DNA of 64,000 nucleotides from Lepidonotus clava (Eukaryota; Annelida; Polychaeta; Phyllodocida; Polynoidae): NCBI GenBank assembly GCA_936440205.1, contig OW387136.1, positions 15,224,788 to 15,288,787 of the forward strand, read 5' to 3'. Shown piece by piece: positions 10,613 to 21,069 of this stretch (position 1 is its first letter; each line of letters starts with the position of its first letter). The notes under the pieces were generated by a model. It saw only the letters and a program-made list of their open reading frames with translations, ran no database searches and was not told where the DNA came from. The position numbers and the translations under genes were made by a program.

Positions 10613-13377
10613 CTACAAAGGTTCCATGAGTGCCCGAGAGGTGACGCAAAACTGTCCCGCTCAGATTCCCTAACCGACCTCATGGGGAGAAAAGAATAAT
10701 GATAGGAATTGGATCCCTGGTGATTTACCTTAAGAGGTCACAAGGTTCAATACTCTTGATAACACTCTTTCTGTACAGTGTGGTAGAATAATTACCCAAC
10801 ACACTCCAAAGATTTATACGCAAACAAGTTAACACCCCCTCCAAGGGTGACAACTGTTCTAACATATTTGACTCCATTTTATGAAGCATTCCGCTTTAAA
10901 CCCATAGTTTTGTTCTTATTGAGTGATTTTGTTACGACAAAATCCCTTCTTTCCCTGCTAGTTACAGGTGGTAGCTCGGCGTTCACCCCCTACATTCAGC
11001 CTGGGGTCTGAAGACCGAGTTCCACTTTATATTGGGTAGTGGCGCCCTTCTGAATGCAAACGGGTGCGCCACTAACTCCAAACGGTTCACTGAATAGATA
11101 TTATACCTATGTTAACAGTGACATTTCACTGTCTACCCTATATTCTACATCACATGGGAAAAACCTACATGACAAGCAGTGGGGGTAGTGTTTTCATTCC
11201 GTGAGGTATAAATGTCATTAAAGGACATTAAGTAGTAACTGTACAAAGGAGGTTGAGATTATTTGTTCCTCATTAGCTATCACCAGAGGATCGGGTCTCA
11301 GATTCAGGTTCATTTCTGATCTGATTCCCGGTCCTCATTAGTTACACGTGGTTTGTCGGTACTCTCCCATTCATAGGGCCAGAATGGGCAGCACCGAGTT
11401 TCCATTGTTATAATTGGGAGCAGACTGCATACATATTTTTTAAATATGCAGCCTACACCCCCTTTAAATTATAGAGATGCGTCACTGCATCTCCTTAGAT
11501 CACTTACTTCCAGACAGCACCTAGTAAGTCGGGCCTTTACCGAAGTACAGTACAAGGTTAAACCCGTTTTCTTGTTCAGGTCTATGCCCGTTTTTCTTGT
11601 GGAGAGTCAAGACTACTCCTGAAAAGACTCCGCCCCCAGCTTATCCTAACTATGCGCATGCAGGGTAGGAATAGGTAGTGCTAAAGACAGAGTTAGAACT
11701 TTTATCTCCTTTCTAATAGATCGGGTAACACTATTAGCTCTGGGTGTCAACCAAGTTTGTTGTAGCTTGTTCATCAGGGAATCAGTAATCCATGTCCCCC
11801 CTCTTCAGCTCAACTGTTGAGCGGAGACCTGGATACTTTTAGCGCCACGACGGCGGTCAAGACTAATTTTCATTTATTTATTTTATTTTATTTTCCTCGA
11901 CGGCGGTCAGCTCTAAAGCCGCTCATTTTCTTTATTAATTTTAATTATTTTCAATTTTTACCCGGGTCGAAACTTGACTTCTTGCCGTTTTGTCTCTGTC
12001 CCGATTAAAACTGGTCTAAAAGTGGTCTAAATAACTTAGTCTTGAATTATGGGCAGTTGTTTATTATTTTCTTTCTTCTCGATACTAGTTGTCGTTGGAT
12101 CCTGACTTTTATGTGAAAGTCAGGATCCTTTGACCTAAGACATACGGTGATCTAGTGGTCATTTACACATAACCAAGACGACGGGGCTATTAATAAGGAC
12201 AGCACCTCGCTCCACCGCCTTGTGAGTTTTCGCTACAGCTTCTCCCCCCCAGGGATGGCTTGTCCTGTCTAAGGGAGTCGCGATATAGTGAGAGAGAGCC
12301 GAGCACCCTGTGAATGTCACCAATTCGCCGTTGTCCCGTAACTACATTTCCTTGTAACCTCCGTTATAGCTCCCAAATAGGACACGCTTTGTCAGGATTT
12401 GCATATACTCTTGCCGCTGCAGCGTGTCTATACTAGGAGCAAACGAGCCACGTGTAAGGTACTCTCGTGTGCTGTCACAGAGCGTTGCCCCTGAGAATGT
12501 TACTAGTTATACTGCTTTCTTATTATATTTTGCCCAAAATTCCCTGAGGAAGAGCTCTTAGTTAGACAAATATTGGTTTGCTTTATATATTAGTTTTTAG
12601 GTAAATTTCTTTCTACTCGTCGATTTTTTTGGGATGAAGGAACCGCTTATCAGGAGCCAATCCACCCGGGGCATAATGACTGCCATGGTCGGGCGTCCAC
12701 CCCAGTGCCCTTTTGCAGCGTCAGTGACGCGTAACCCCAACGTCCTGCCTCCTGTTAGGCACCACTGACACCAGGCATGTGGGCAGGCTCCCGCTGCTGG
12801 TGCAGCCCCCTCATCTTTGAGAAGATTATATATGTACGCATGCTAAAGAATAGGCAGTGGTGTTCCCCAAGTGACCCCTGTACTGCAGCCCGATCCTAGC
12901 GGTAACAACAGCACGGTGGTCAGGTGTAGATGGTATTTGCTTGGGGAAGTTCACTTCGCTCGTTGGGAACATTTGTCCCGTTGAGCGCTCCTAGGTTTTA
13001 TACAGAATTTTGAGTATCTTTTTAAATGCTAAAATTTCGCGACACTAGGATCGGTTTCAAATGGTTCCCTACTTTAAAAGAGTTGCCAAATCAATAATAA
13101 TGAGAGTGTTGAGCTAGGCTACCGGGCATGGGACACTCGACTTGAGAGAAATTTAGATAACCCATGGGTCCATAGAGAGACGTTTGGACCAGCCTACCCG
13201 ACTCAGGTTTGACTAGCCGATTAGTCACTACTGAATGAGTTAACCGAAGGGATCCTACTAACATCATACGATAGGGCGCTCCCGTGTTTCCTTCAACATA
13301 TCATGGTTTAACCTTTACATTGATGACCCATAGTTCCCTTTTACAGACCATATTAACACTACAACCTATGACATTGT

Positions 13378-16137
13378 TCAAATAATGACTTCATAGACCG
13401 TTCCTGAGTCTTTTCCAGATGCCCCTGGTCTTACTGTCTTTTGGGCAGGTCCCGTTCCAGTCACTGTGGATGTGGACGGGGTCGTTCTAGGAGGGGCGTT
13501 AGGCGTTGTTTCGTGTCCCATCATCGGTTGAGGCCAATCTGCTCCCACGTCGGACCATCCTGCGTCGATGAGGCGGGGCACTCCCATGGGTACAGGAGTG
13601 GCTAGCCCCGAGGAGTATCTCAGCAGCCTGGCCCTGGTATTGTATTTTAAATTACTCATCATCAGACGGGCTAGTTTTTTAGATACCCTCAGGGTGTCGG
13701 GTAGTGGCACCTTAGATGGGTGTTGTCCAGGTCTAGTCGCTGCTCCCATCAGCTGCGCCCCCCAAGTAACTGTCAGGGTATATTTCAGACACAGCTGGGT
13801 CACCAGTAGATCCCTAATGAGCACATAGCCTTCCGTATAAGTGTGGTCTGAAGGCATAGCCAGTTCGCCTAGGAAGATTGTCTCTATCATATGTGGATTG
13901 GCAAATTGTACGTACAACCCATCCACAGTCTTTCTTCTAATATTTCTCCACTTTCGCCACACGAGAACCACTATAGCGATGACTAGTACTGCTAATAATA
14001 TAGCCAGCACTGCCACTGCAGTGGGGTTGGCGGTCGCGTCTGGACACCCAGTTAGTGCCTTTTCATGGTGCAACAGTTCCTCCGAGTCCGCCGTCTCCAA
14101 GGCCATGGCCCGAGGCAAGGTCATTGTTAGTCCGGCTAGGGCGGCCTTACCTTGATGGTTCCGCCAGCATTTCCAGAGGACACATCCAATAATTGACACA
14201 GCTACCACTATGCAGAAGATGGTGAGGAGACCAAACCCACCTCCGAAATTACCTATAGAGAACCACGGAGCGTGTTTCTCTACCTCGTAACGGTCAGTCG
14301 CTTTCTTGATGCCCTTGGCCAAGTCTTTACGGTGTTTTTGTATCCGTTTGGCCAGGGAGGTTACAGGTATTTTGGCTTTCAGGCTTTCCTCAATCTCCAG
14401 CAGGTCTTTCCTAATTGTTTCAGGGATAGGGTCTGATTCCAACATAGTGGGTTCGTTTTTGGACGTTGTGAAATTCATGTCCCACCCTTTCACACGACTT
14501 GCTGCTTCCAACAGGTCATTATGTGGGTACACAACCGTGGTGATCCTGGTGCGCCGATCACAATTCCGCAAGCTATACGGTATCCACGCTCCTTGTGTCT
14601 GGAATGCACAGTCGCATTCCACCTGAACCCTTGCGTAATTTTCTATGTTCACTCCGACCGCAGGCTGGTTTCTGCAAATCATTTGGCCTCGGGTGTCGGC
14701 GCTGACCACCAGCATATCTCCGTCGTCTAGATACACTGCCATTTCTCCGAAGTCTGCTTCCAGTAGATAGTCCAGTTCACATTTTTCTTGGATCGCTAGG
14801 TCGTCGCGCCTCAGTAGCGCAGCAGTACAGGTGTTGTCTGTAATCTTTTTCATATATGGCAGGTCCTTACAGAGCGTGATGGTCTGTCCATAGCAACCTG
14901 ACCAACTGCCACTAGCCAATGGTACGTAATACTGACGAGACATGGACATGGCGACACTTTTAGGTAGATTAACAATTTGGAGAGCGTCCTTCTTGAGTCG
15001 CCCCCTAACCGTCACTGGCACAGGAAAAGTTAGTACTTCGTAGACACGGAACAAATGTTCATCAGCCACCACAGGCACCCTTACATACACTATTAGTTCC
15101 TGAGTGGTTTCATTGAATTTGAACGAAGGTTGACTGTTCTCGTAATAGAAGGAAGGATCTGTGAACGCGACATGGAACCTGGGGTGGATCCCCTTCAGGT
15201 ACCTGTTCACTTCCTGGACCGCTCCGACCATATATTGGCGGGGTACCAAGTCCATAGTCAGCTGGCCCCGTGTCAGGTGCTGTACACCTTTCCTGAATAC
15301 GCGAGTTTGTTCTACCATTAATTGAAGATACACCATCTCTCCTAACTTATCTTCCAGAGCGACCGGTATCATATTCAGGTACAGTTCCATCCAATCTACC
15401 TTATGTTGCACGAGTCTCATCCTCCGGCGAGTCGTGTTGTGTGCCTTATTTAGTGATCTTAGATTGTCCAGTAGGCCTATCACGACATGGTTAATTTTTT
15501 CAACAGCCTCGTCATGTTTTTCGTTCATCAGAGCCAAGTCTTCGATCATTTGGTTCGAAGATTCTTGCAATACTCTAATCAATTCTCTGTTATATTTGAC
15601 GTCAGCTGCAAGCCCTTGATTCCAAGAGGTTGGAAGAGGAAAGGTCGGCCATCCTGGATCGTCTAGCATAGTGGGTAACTTCTTCATTCTTTTTACCCTT
15701 CCACTAGATTTTAACTCCGACTCTTGATTTTGATGGTCTTGTTGAGTGTTCTTTATTAGGGAACTTAAGGTTTCATTAAGAATTTCTCGGTACCGACCCT
15801 TAAGCGCCTGTGACGTCTGATCCATCCAATTGACCAGCGACCTGATGTGGTAACAGGCCCGATCGAGGGCGTCTCCCCCCTGTAGGTATCGGTGACATAC
15901 CTGGCCAAAGGTAGCCTTGTTGAAGGGGCGCCTCCTTGGAATAGTGATTAGGAAGCCCTGTCGGACGTGTGTTATATCCGCGGTGGACATTAATTTCCCT
16001 GGTTTTAACACTACTCCATATTGTTCTAAAGCTATCACTTCAGCGTTAGGGGCTAGCCCTTCAGGTGGGCTGGAGTCGTTATGCACTCCCCTAATGCCTC
16101 CTATTATAGCTAATACGAACAACACTAGCCACTTCAT
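13378..16137 (-). CDS. env: F-type (errantivirus/baculovirus F-like) envelope glycoprotein ORF
   Basis: The 919-aa ORF starts with a signal peptide (MKWLVLFVLAIIGGIRG). An ectodomain with N-glycosylation sites and a furin-type site (RVKR, about residues 147-150) follows, then a long helical/coiled segment and a Cys-rich region. Hydrophobic segments lie near 634-656 (after a Gly-rich stretch) and 702-724. The internal order, with a PRQ motif, an IHPRF-like segment, paired beta strands and late cysteines, resembles Env of insect errantiviruses and the baculovirus F protein. In those families the protein mediates membrane fusion after furin cleavage. Its place downstream of integrase fits a retroviral layout. 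The ~195 residues after the second hydrophobic segment are longer than usual. Function in this copy is not implied. Confidence 0.82.
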   Translation of the reverse strand: MKWLVLFVLAIIGGIRGVHNDSSPPEGLAPNAEVIALEQYGVVLKPGKLMSTADITHVRQGFLITIPRRRPFNKATFGQVCHRYLQGGDALDRACYHIRSLVNWMDQTSQALKGRYREILNETLSSLIKNTQQDHQNQESELKSSGRVKRMKKLPTMLDDPGWPTFPLPTSWNQGLAADVKYNRELIRVLQESSNQMIEDLALMNEKHDEAVEKINHVVIGLLDNLRSLNKAHNTTRRRMRLVQHKVDWMELYLNMIPVALEDKLGEMVYLQLMVEQTRVFRKGVQHLTRGQLTMDLVPRQYMVGAVQEVNRYLKGIHPRFHVAFTDPSFYYENSQPSFKFNETTQELIVYVRVPVVADEHLFRVYEVLTFPVPVTVRGRLKKDALQIVNLPKSVAMSMSRQYYVPLASGSWSGCYGQTITLCKDLPYMKKITDNTCTAALLRRDDLAIQEKCELDYLLEADFGEMAVYLDDGDMLVVSADTRGQMICRNQPAVGVNIENYARVQVECDCAFQTQGAWIPYSLRNCDRRTRITTVVYPHNDLLEAASRVKGWDMNFTTSKNEPTMLESDPIPETIRKDLLEIEESLKAKIPVTSLAKRIQKHRKDLAKGIKKATDRYEVEKHAPWFSIGNFGGGFGLLTIFCIVVAVSIIGCVLWKCWRNHQGKAALAGLTMTLPRAMALETADSEELLHHEKALTGCPDATANPTAVAVLAILLAVLVIAIVVLVWRKWRNIRRKTVDGLYVQFANPHMIETIFLGELAMPSDHTYTEGYVLIRDLLVTQLCLKYTLTVTWGAQLMGAATRPGQHPSKVPLPDTLRVSKKLARLMMSNLKYNTRARLLRYSSGLATPVPMGVPRLIDAGWSDVGADWPQPMMGHETTPNAPPRTTPSTSTVTGTGPAQKTVRPGASGKDSGTVYEVII

Positions 16138-16284
16138 TGTCTCTGTTGTGGCCTTAGCGATAGTTTGAGAAAGTTAATTTTGTAGTTTATCTAAAACATG
16201 TTCACAGCAAAGTTACCTTATTTTCTGCGCACTACTATCATCCATGCGCCGAAAAATGCTCTCCTTCTGGGTCCACTGGTTTGT

Positions 16285-16854
16285 TTAATTTGGGACATGC
16301 TCGTAGAGATTTTGCCCGTTGTCATTTACCACTCGCCTGATGATCCCGCTCTCGTCCTTGGTGACCGTGATTCTTAAGCCTCTCATACGTTCGCAGGACG
16401 AGGGGCGCATTGCTCTGAGGGGTCTTGGCCTAGTAGGTTCCAGTCCGAAACGGCCCCCGTTGGGTCGTACGACGGTTGGCTCGAGGGGTATGGGTTTGGC
16501 ACTTGCGGTGGGTTTGTCGTTGGGAGTGGGCTCGGCCACAGTGGGCCCCCCGGCTGGCTGGTTGGCGTCCACTGCTGCTGGTTCCATAGCAGGGGTGAGG
16601 GATTGGTGGTGCAGCTCGCTGTCAAGCTGCTCAAGTCTAAACAAGCGGGGTCCGCAGGTTGTAAGTGGTGGAGGAGGGGAGCTCCCGCCGGCCCGTTCCC
16701 CACCGGTGGGGTTGGCGCGTGTTGAACGGGTGCTACCTCCACTTTTGATCCTGGAGCGGCGACGGTTAGCTGTTCCCCTCCCGATCGCCTTTCCAGAGTG
16801 GGCAGAGGTCGGCCGCCTCGTGTTGTTGGTAGGCTGGCACTTTCCTTGACGCAT
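16285..16854 (-). CDS. Accessory ORF B between pol and env (189 aa)
   Basis: Arg-, Thr- and Pro-rich ORF lying just upstream of env and overlapping accessory ORF A in a different frame for about 470 bases. Its N-terminal half is strongly basic (a GRGTANRRRSRIK-type run) and its C-terminal 40 residues look folded (GLRITVTKDESGIIRRVV). No family recognised. Small basic proteins at this position recall accessory proteins of complex retroviruses by location only. Confidence 0.45.
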   Translation of the reverse strand: MRQGKCQPTNNTRRPTSAHSGKAIGRGTANRRRSRIKSGGSTRSTRANPTGGERAGGSSPPPPLTTCGPRLFRLEQLDSELHHQSLTPAMEPAAVDANQPAGGPTVAEPTPNDKPTASAKPIPLEPTVVRPNGGRFGLEPTRPRPLRAMRPSSCERMRGLRITVTKDESGIIRRVVNDNGQNLYEHVPN

Positions 16855-17354
16855 CTAGGGGTTTTTGTGGTCCTTTGAATGAAAGGAGCTACCTGAGTTT
16901 TAACCTCAGCTAACTGTTTGTTTGATTTTGGCACATCCAGTCCTACTGTCCTCCTAATTTCATCAACAGTCTCAAATAGTTGGAACAGTGGTTGCGTAAG
17001 GTCCCAGAACCAGCCGGCCTGAATCTGCACCGGTTGGTTGGCCGCTTCCTTCTTCTGAACCGGCTTGGCCAACGCCGTTAGCCTTGGCTCGGGCTCCGAG
17101 TCACTCACCTCAGATAAATTGTAAAAGTCCTTATCTGCTGTCTTCTTTTTGGCTGGAGCCGATTTGGCGGACCTCTTGGCTCCGCCTGTGGTCGTTCTGA
17201 TGGTCCGCCGGGCTGGTGTCCTTGGTTTCCTCCGGGCAACCCCGGTGTCGGTCGAGTCCGGACGGACACCGCCCCGGCCCGGCCAACTCCACCGCCTAAG
17301 GGTCTGAGCCGGTTGTTTCCCAACACTCTCCTTCTCGGCTGCCTTTTCTTTCAT
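16383..17354 (-). CDS. Accessory ORF A between pol and env (323 aa)
   Basis: Begins with a Lys/Arg-rich region (residues 1-75, including PARRTIRTTTGGAKRSAK), then an acidic patch (DKDFYNLSEVSDSEPEP) and a short possible helix with WFWDLTQPLFQLFETVDEI. A long Pro/Ser/Asn/Gln-rich tail follows. The basic start could be a nuclear or nucleic-acid-binding region; this is inference. The 3' half overlaps accessory ORF B in another frame. No homologous family recognised. Confidence 0.5.
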   Translation of the reverse strand: MKEKAAEKESVGKQPAQTLRRWSWPGRGGVRPDSTDTGVARRKPRTPARRTIRTTTGGAKRSAKSAPAKKKTADKDFYNLSEVSDSEPEPRLTALAKPVQKKEAANQPVQIQAGWFWDLTQPLFQLFETVDEIRRTVGLDVPKSNKQLAEVKTQVAPFIQRTTKTPRCVKESASLPTTRGGRPLPTLERRSGGEQLTVAAPGSKVEVAPVQHAPTPPVGNGPAGAPLLHHLQPADPACLDLSSLTASCTTNPSPLLWNQQQWTPTSQPGGPLWPSPLPTTNPPQVPNPYPSSQPSYDPTGAVSDWNLLGQDPSEQCAPRPANV

Positions 17355-18017
17355 TTGGTAAAATCCTAAAAGAATGGCCCAACGAACCTTCCCTTGGTAG
17401 GCAGCGCCCTCTGATGGGGCCGGCTAATCCGTTTCATTCTCAGGGGGACGATGATCCTTCCCTCCGTGTCCGCAGGGAAAGTAGTGGTTCCCTTTGGATT
17501 GCTATGTGGCCGGAGGGCTAGACAGTTCCCCATGAGTCGGTGGATCAGTGTCCCAGCTAAGTTCTCTTTCTGCTCCCTCCAAGAGAAGTCGGAAGTTGAA
17601 CAATTTCTATCTCCAACTTCTGTTCAGAGACAGAATCAATTTCTATCTCCGCTTCCTTCCGGGCCAGGTTGCGCGCACAATCACCTGCAGCAGAGGTGAC
17701 CGTCTAGGAGCAGAGTTGCGGACCGACTGGTGGATCGGCGCGGATCCACGAAATTATAACCGATCCGCTTGCCCATGCCGTCTCCATATTTGGAGCTGTA
17801 TCTTGTTCCAGGTGGGGGGCGGAACGCTTGCATCCGGTCCCAAGAGATGACGCCCAACCACTGGCATCTCCCCTGGTGTGCGCACCCCCCCTTTTCTGCC
17901 ACGCCCCCTGGGCGCGGCGAGGTGGTCGTGAGGTGGACCACCTGTTCCATTAGCGCTGATGCTAACGGTGCCGCTCCGCCGAACCTTTATTTTCACAGGG
18001 CGGCTAAATTTCCTCCA
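17355..18017. other. Element tract between integrase and the accessory ORFs
   Basis: About 660 bases with only short overlapping frames. GC-rich in part (near 17880-17930). It may carry splice signals for accessory and env messages, since env-bearing LTR elements commonly express env from a spliced RNA, but I cannot pick sites. Confidence 0.35.
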
Positions 18018-19748
18018 TTAATCATCCATGTCGTCGCTCTCCCCGCCGTTGGACAGAGCGACGTAGTTAGGGCGGCGGTTCCGACGTAGGTTATAGCCAC
18101 CTTTCGTCGGGACACAGTCCTTTACTGTTTTTCCTGGGCTCCGTTCCGATGTATCCGAAATCGGCACATCACCACAGGGTAGTTTTATGGGCTTGTTGTT
18201 GTCTGGAGGGGATCTCCCCTCCAACGGCTGGTTTTTGCCCCTTCGTTTAGCTCGTTTGCATTTCCTCTGTCCATTAGCGCCAGCTGTTCCCCGTTCACAG
18301 GCGGCTTTATTAGGAACAAAGGATAAGTTTGTTGACAGCGCGGTGTCCGCACTGGTGCCCTGACCATCAGTGATTTGCCCATCCGTTTCTGCTAAATCAG
18401 TGGGACTTGGACCAGGTTTTTGTGTAGGTACCTTCCTGGCCATTGGAATTGCATCATGCTCACGGGGACCGGTCGTTCCCGTTGAGTTTTCAGTCTCAGC
18501 ACCCCTTATTTCGCCATCTTCCTCAGCGATTTCACCCGTCGGAGTGTGATGCAATTCAGGGTTTCGGTCAGGATCTGCCCCTTTTGAGTTAGTGATTTTC
18601 GCTTCTCTCACCAGTTTGGGAATATTATGAGGGACAGCGGGAGACCAGGGCCCATGTGCAGGTTTGAGTTTTGAAATGTTTACTAGATGTGGGATCTGTT
18701 TTCCAGTTTTTAAAGACACTAGTCTAACAAGGTGGTCTCCTTTTGTTTCAATTACCCTGAATGGCCCCGTATACCTGTTTGAGAACTTAGACGCTTTATT
18801 TTCACTAGCTAAAGGGTCGTACATGTATACCATATCACCTTCGTACATCTGAGTGGGCCGCGCCCGCTCGTCAATTCGCAGCCTCAGATCTTTTTCGTAG
18901 TTTTGAACTACTCTTTCAGCCATATTCCTAAACATAGCAATATTATCCTTGGTTTGCATGAAAAACTCGCAGTCGTTCAGCGTTTCAGGAATTGTTCCTT
19001 GCTCAGGCATTCCCATACTGATTGGATCTCTGCCAAACAGCAGGGTGTGCGGGCTGTATCCCGACCGTACACTGATTGTGGATCTAACTGTCCATAATGC
19101 AATGGGAAGTAGATCGACCCAGTTACAGTGATCGTCAGGGATATAATAAGCAATCAGGTTTTCGATGGTTTTATGTAGTCTTTCTACTCGAGCGTTGCCA
19201 GTCGGCATTCGCCCGGTAGTGAACGTTTGCTTGCACGCTAGTCGTGTGGTGATTTCCCTGAATAGCCCTGAGAGGAAGGCCGCTCCCCGGTCTGTGTGCA
19301 GACGGTTTACCCGTCCGTACCGACACACTATCCCGGTTAGGAAACAGTTGGCCGCGGTTTGCGCAGTAGAGTCTTTCGTGGTGAAAGCCTCCGGCCAACC
19401 TGTTAGTAGGTCTATGAAGGTCATGATGTATTTTGACCCATCCCTAGCCTTCTTTAGTGGCCCGATGAAATCACACTGTACTACCTCAAAGGGTCGGGTT
19501 GGTCTCTCCCAAGACTTAGCTAAGGCCTTGAAATGTGGGGCCCGTCTCCTTAGAGAACAGGTCTCACAAGCTTTTACATAGTCTACTATGTCGGCGTTCA
19601 TATTCCGCCAGTAGAATTTCTCAGAGATTTTGGTAGTGAGGTTACTGATCCCTACATGTCCTCCAGCTAAGATATCATTATGTAATAGTCTCAGGACTTT
19701 GGGAATTAACCTACCTGGAACTATCATCCTGGGTTTCAGTCTGACCAA
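18018..19748 (-). CDS. pol: Ty3/gypsy integrase region of pol
   Basis: The 576-aa open segment contains the HHCC zinc-binding site (His23, His31, Cys61, Cys64). The catalytic core has Asp93 (QCDFIG), Asp153 (HTDRGAAF) and Glu189 (NARVERLHKTI), the classic D,D-35-E spacing. A GPY/F-like module follows near 330-370 (YTGPFRVIETKGDHLV ... LKP). A ~200-residue hydrophilic tail, low in complexity and rich in Thr/Pro/Lys, extends beyond the usual end. In the family this enzyme joins cDNA ends to host DNA. The right side of the segment adjoins nested repeat copy A. Confidence 0.9.
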   Translation of the reverse strand: MVRLKPRMIVPGRLIPKVLRLLHNDILAGGHVGISNLTTKISEKFYWRNMNADIVDYVKACETCSLRRRAPHFKALAKSWERPTRPFEVVQCDFIGPLKKARDGSKYIMTFIDLLTGWPEAFTTKDSTAQTAANCFLTGIVCRYGRVNRLHTDRGAAFLSGLFREITTRLACKQTFTTGRMPTGNARVERLHKTIENLIAYYIPDDHCNWVDLLPIALWTVRSTISVRSGYSPHTLLFGRDPISMGMPEQGTIPETLNDCEFFMQTKDNIAMFRNMAERVVQNYEKDLRLRIDERARPTQMYEGDMVYMYDPLASENKASKFSNRYTGPFRVIETKGDHLVRLVSLKTGKQIPHLVNISKLKPAHGPWSPAVPHNIPKLVREAKITNSKGADPDRNPELHHTPTGEIAEEDGEIRGAETENSTGTTGPREHDAIPMARKVPTQKPGPSPTDLAETDGQITDGQGTSADTALSTNLSFVPNKAACERGTAGANGQRKCKRAKRRGKNQPLEGRSPPDNNKPIKLPCGDVPISDTSERSPGKTVKDCVPTKGGYNLRRNRRPNYVALSNGGESDDMDD

Positions 19749-19768
19749 TTGGTCTTGGTGTTTATTAT

Positions 19769-20460
19769 CGCTTGATCCCTTCGGTTTTCCATTATGTCAT
19801 CAGACATAGTGGATTGCAACCTGAGCTGGGACCCTTTCCAGCCATAAGGCTCTCTCTGCTTCCCAGAATGTTCTTTTCAAACCTGATGTTTTCTGATCAC
19901 AGAGAGCATGGCTCAACCATAACCTACGCTAATCCAAGAAATGAGGTCTTGAATAGGCATGTTTAGTTTTACCATGGCCTGACTGTACATTGAGCCCTCT
20001 CCGACGCGATAGGTTGCAACAACTCTACCAGTCCGACAGAGACGACCGGCCAGTGACCCAGTCGATAGCGATTACCGGTCCCAGGTCACCCTGGGTGGTC
20101 ACCGACGGTCTGATCCAGGTGAATCGTGCAAACCCACACTGAACTTTGACCGTTTTCACTGGCCTTGCCTGTTCACTCCTGAGTGATGGAACTACTGTCA
20201 GGAGCTAGGTGGGGTCCGTCAACCCCGTACCACGCACGTACCACTTACAGGTGGCCGAAAACGAAACCACCGGCAGCCCGATATGTGCGCCGACTAGACG
20301 GTACCACAGTAGGATGTTGATTCATCCTTCGCTAGACACGGGGGCCTTCAGTACGTCTCTCCCCAGCACTATAACATCAAGTTTAACGTGTCCCCGGACT
20401 CTCGCGAGCCCACTGCCGCCTGTTAAAGGCTACCGTTGAGGAGCTCATCCCTCTTAGTAA
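19769..20460. repeat. Nested ~690-bp repeat, copy A (within pol)
   Basis: Runs from CGCTTGATCCCTTCGG to CTCATCCCTCTTAGTAA and matches 21070-21763 closely; most differences cluster in the right-hand ~120 bases. No terminal inverted repeats, no long ORF and no obvious target duplication, so its class is unclear. It separates the integrase and RNase H regions. Confidence 0.85.
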
Positions 20461-21069
20461 CCTTTTGATGTTGAACCTACATAGCACTCCCGGTGCCACC
20501 ATTCCCACAAAATCGGCTTGGTCCATTATTCGCCTAGCTTCAATGGGATCTGTCGGTAGGTCTCCGTCCTGCAGGTAGTCTATCAATTGCGCGCACTCTG
20601 CATCTTGGAGTTGCGCGTTTAATACCGTAGCCACAGAAAGCTCTTCCTCCTGAACTTCGGCCTCAAATAACTCACATCCCACAGCGGGTTCATATTCCTC
20701 ACCTGGGACATGCTCGTGATAGACTCTAGACAAATAGTCCGGTAGAAAATGAGTCGCTCCTGGCTCATATATGATTTCAAAATCAAAATCTGATAACGCT
20801 AAAGCCCACCGTCTCAGCCGGGCTGACGGGGCTTTGTAGGCACTCTGTAGCAGGGGAATCAACGGTTTGTGATCAGTCACTATTGTGATTTTAGCTCCCT
20901 GCAACATGTCCTCATAGTTCTTAATGCCTTTAATTACTGCCAGAGCCTCCTTTTCTGTTACCGAATAATTTAATTCGGCGTCCCGGAGAGTACATCCCCA
21001 GAAGGCAACCGGACGGTAGATTTCATCTAGTTTGTGACAAACCGCTGCACCGCACGCGGCGTCTGATGC
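20461..21069 (-). CDS. pol: RNase H region of pol
   Basis: The open stretch between the two nested repeats carries the Ty3-type RNase H domain. It has the ASDAACGAAV first strand with its catalytic Asp, an ELNYSVTEKEALAVI helix with the catalytic Glu and a TDHKPLIPLL strand with a third catalytic acid. It then runs through the connection toward integrase (a PDYLSR motif). In the family this domain degrades the RNA strand during reverse transcription. Confidence 0.85.

Larger units (their letters stand above)
8855..13377. other. Long non-coding tract of the element between env and the opposite-strand ORF
   Basis: About 4.5 kb with no long ORF on either strand. It holds a diverged tandem pair (9790-10150), zinc-finger remnants (10429-10612) and several plus-strand segments that look like degenerate relatives of each other (for example TTCATAGATCGGGCCCAAA near 10455 and TTCATAGGGCCAGAATGGG near 11370). 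The motif CGACGGCGGTCA occurs twice, at 11848-11859 and 11899-11910. Plus-strand GTAAGTTT donor-like sites occur in this tract. It may be untranslated leader or intron sequence of an opposite-strand transcript, or regulatory DNA. Confidence 0.5.
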
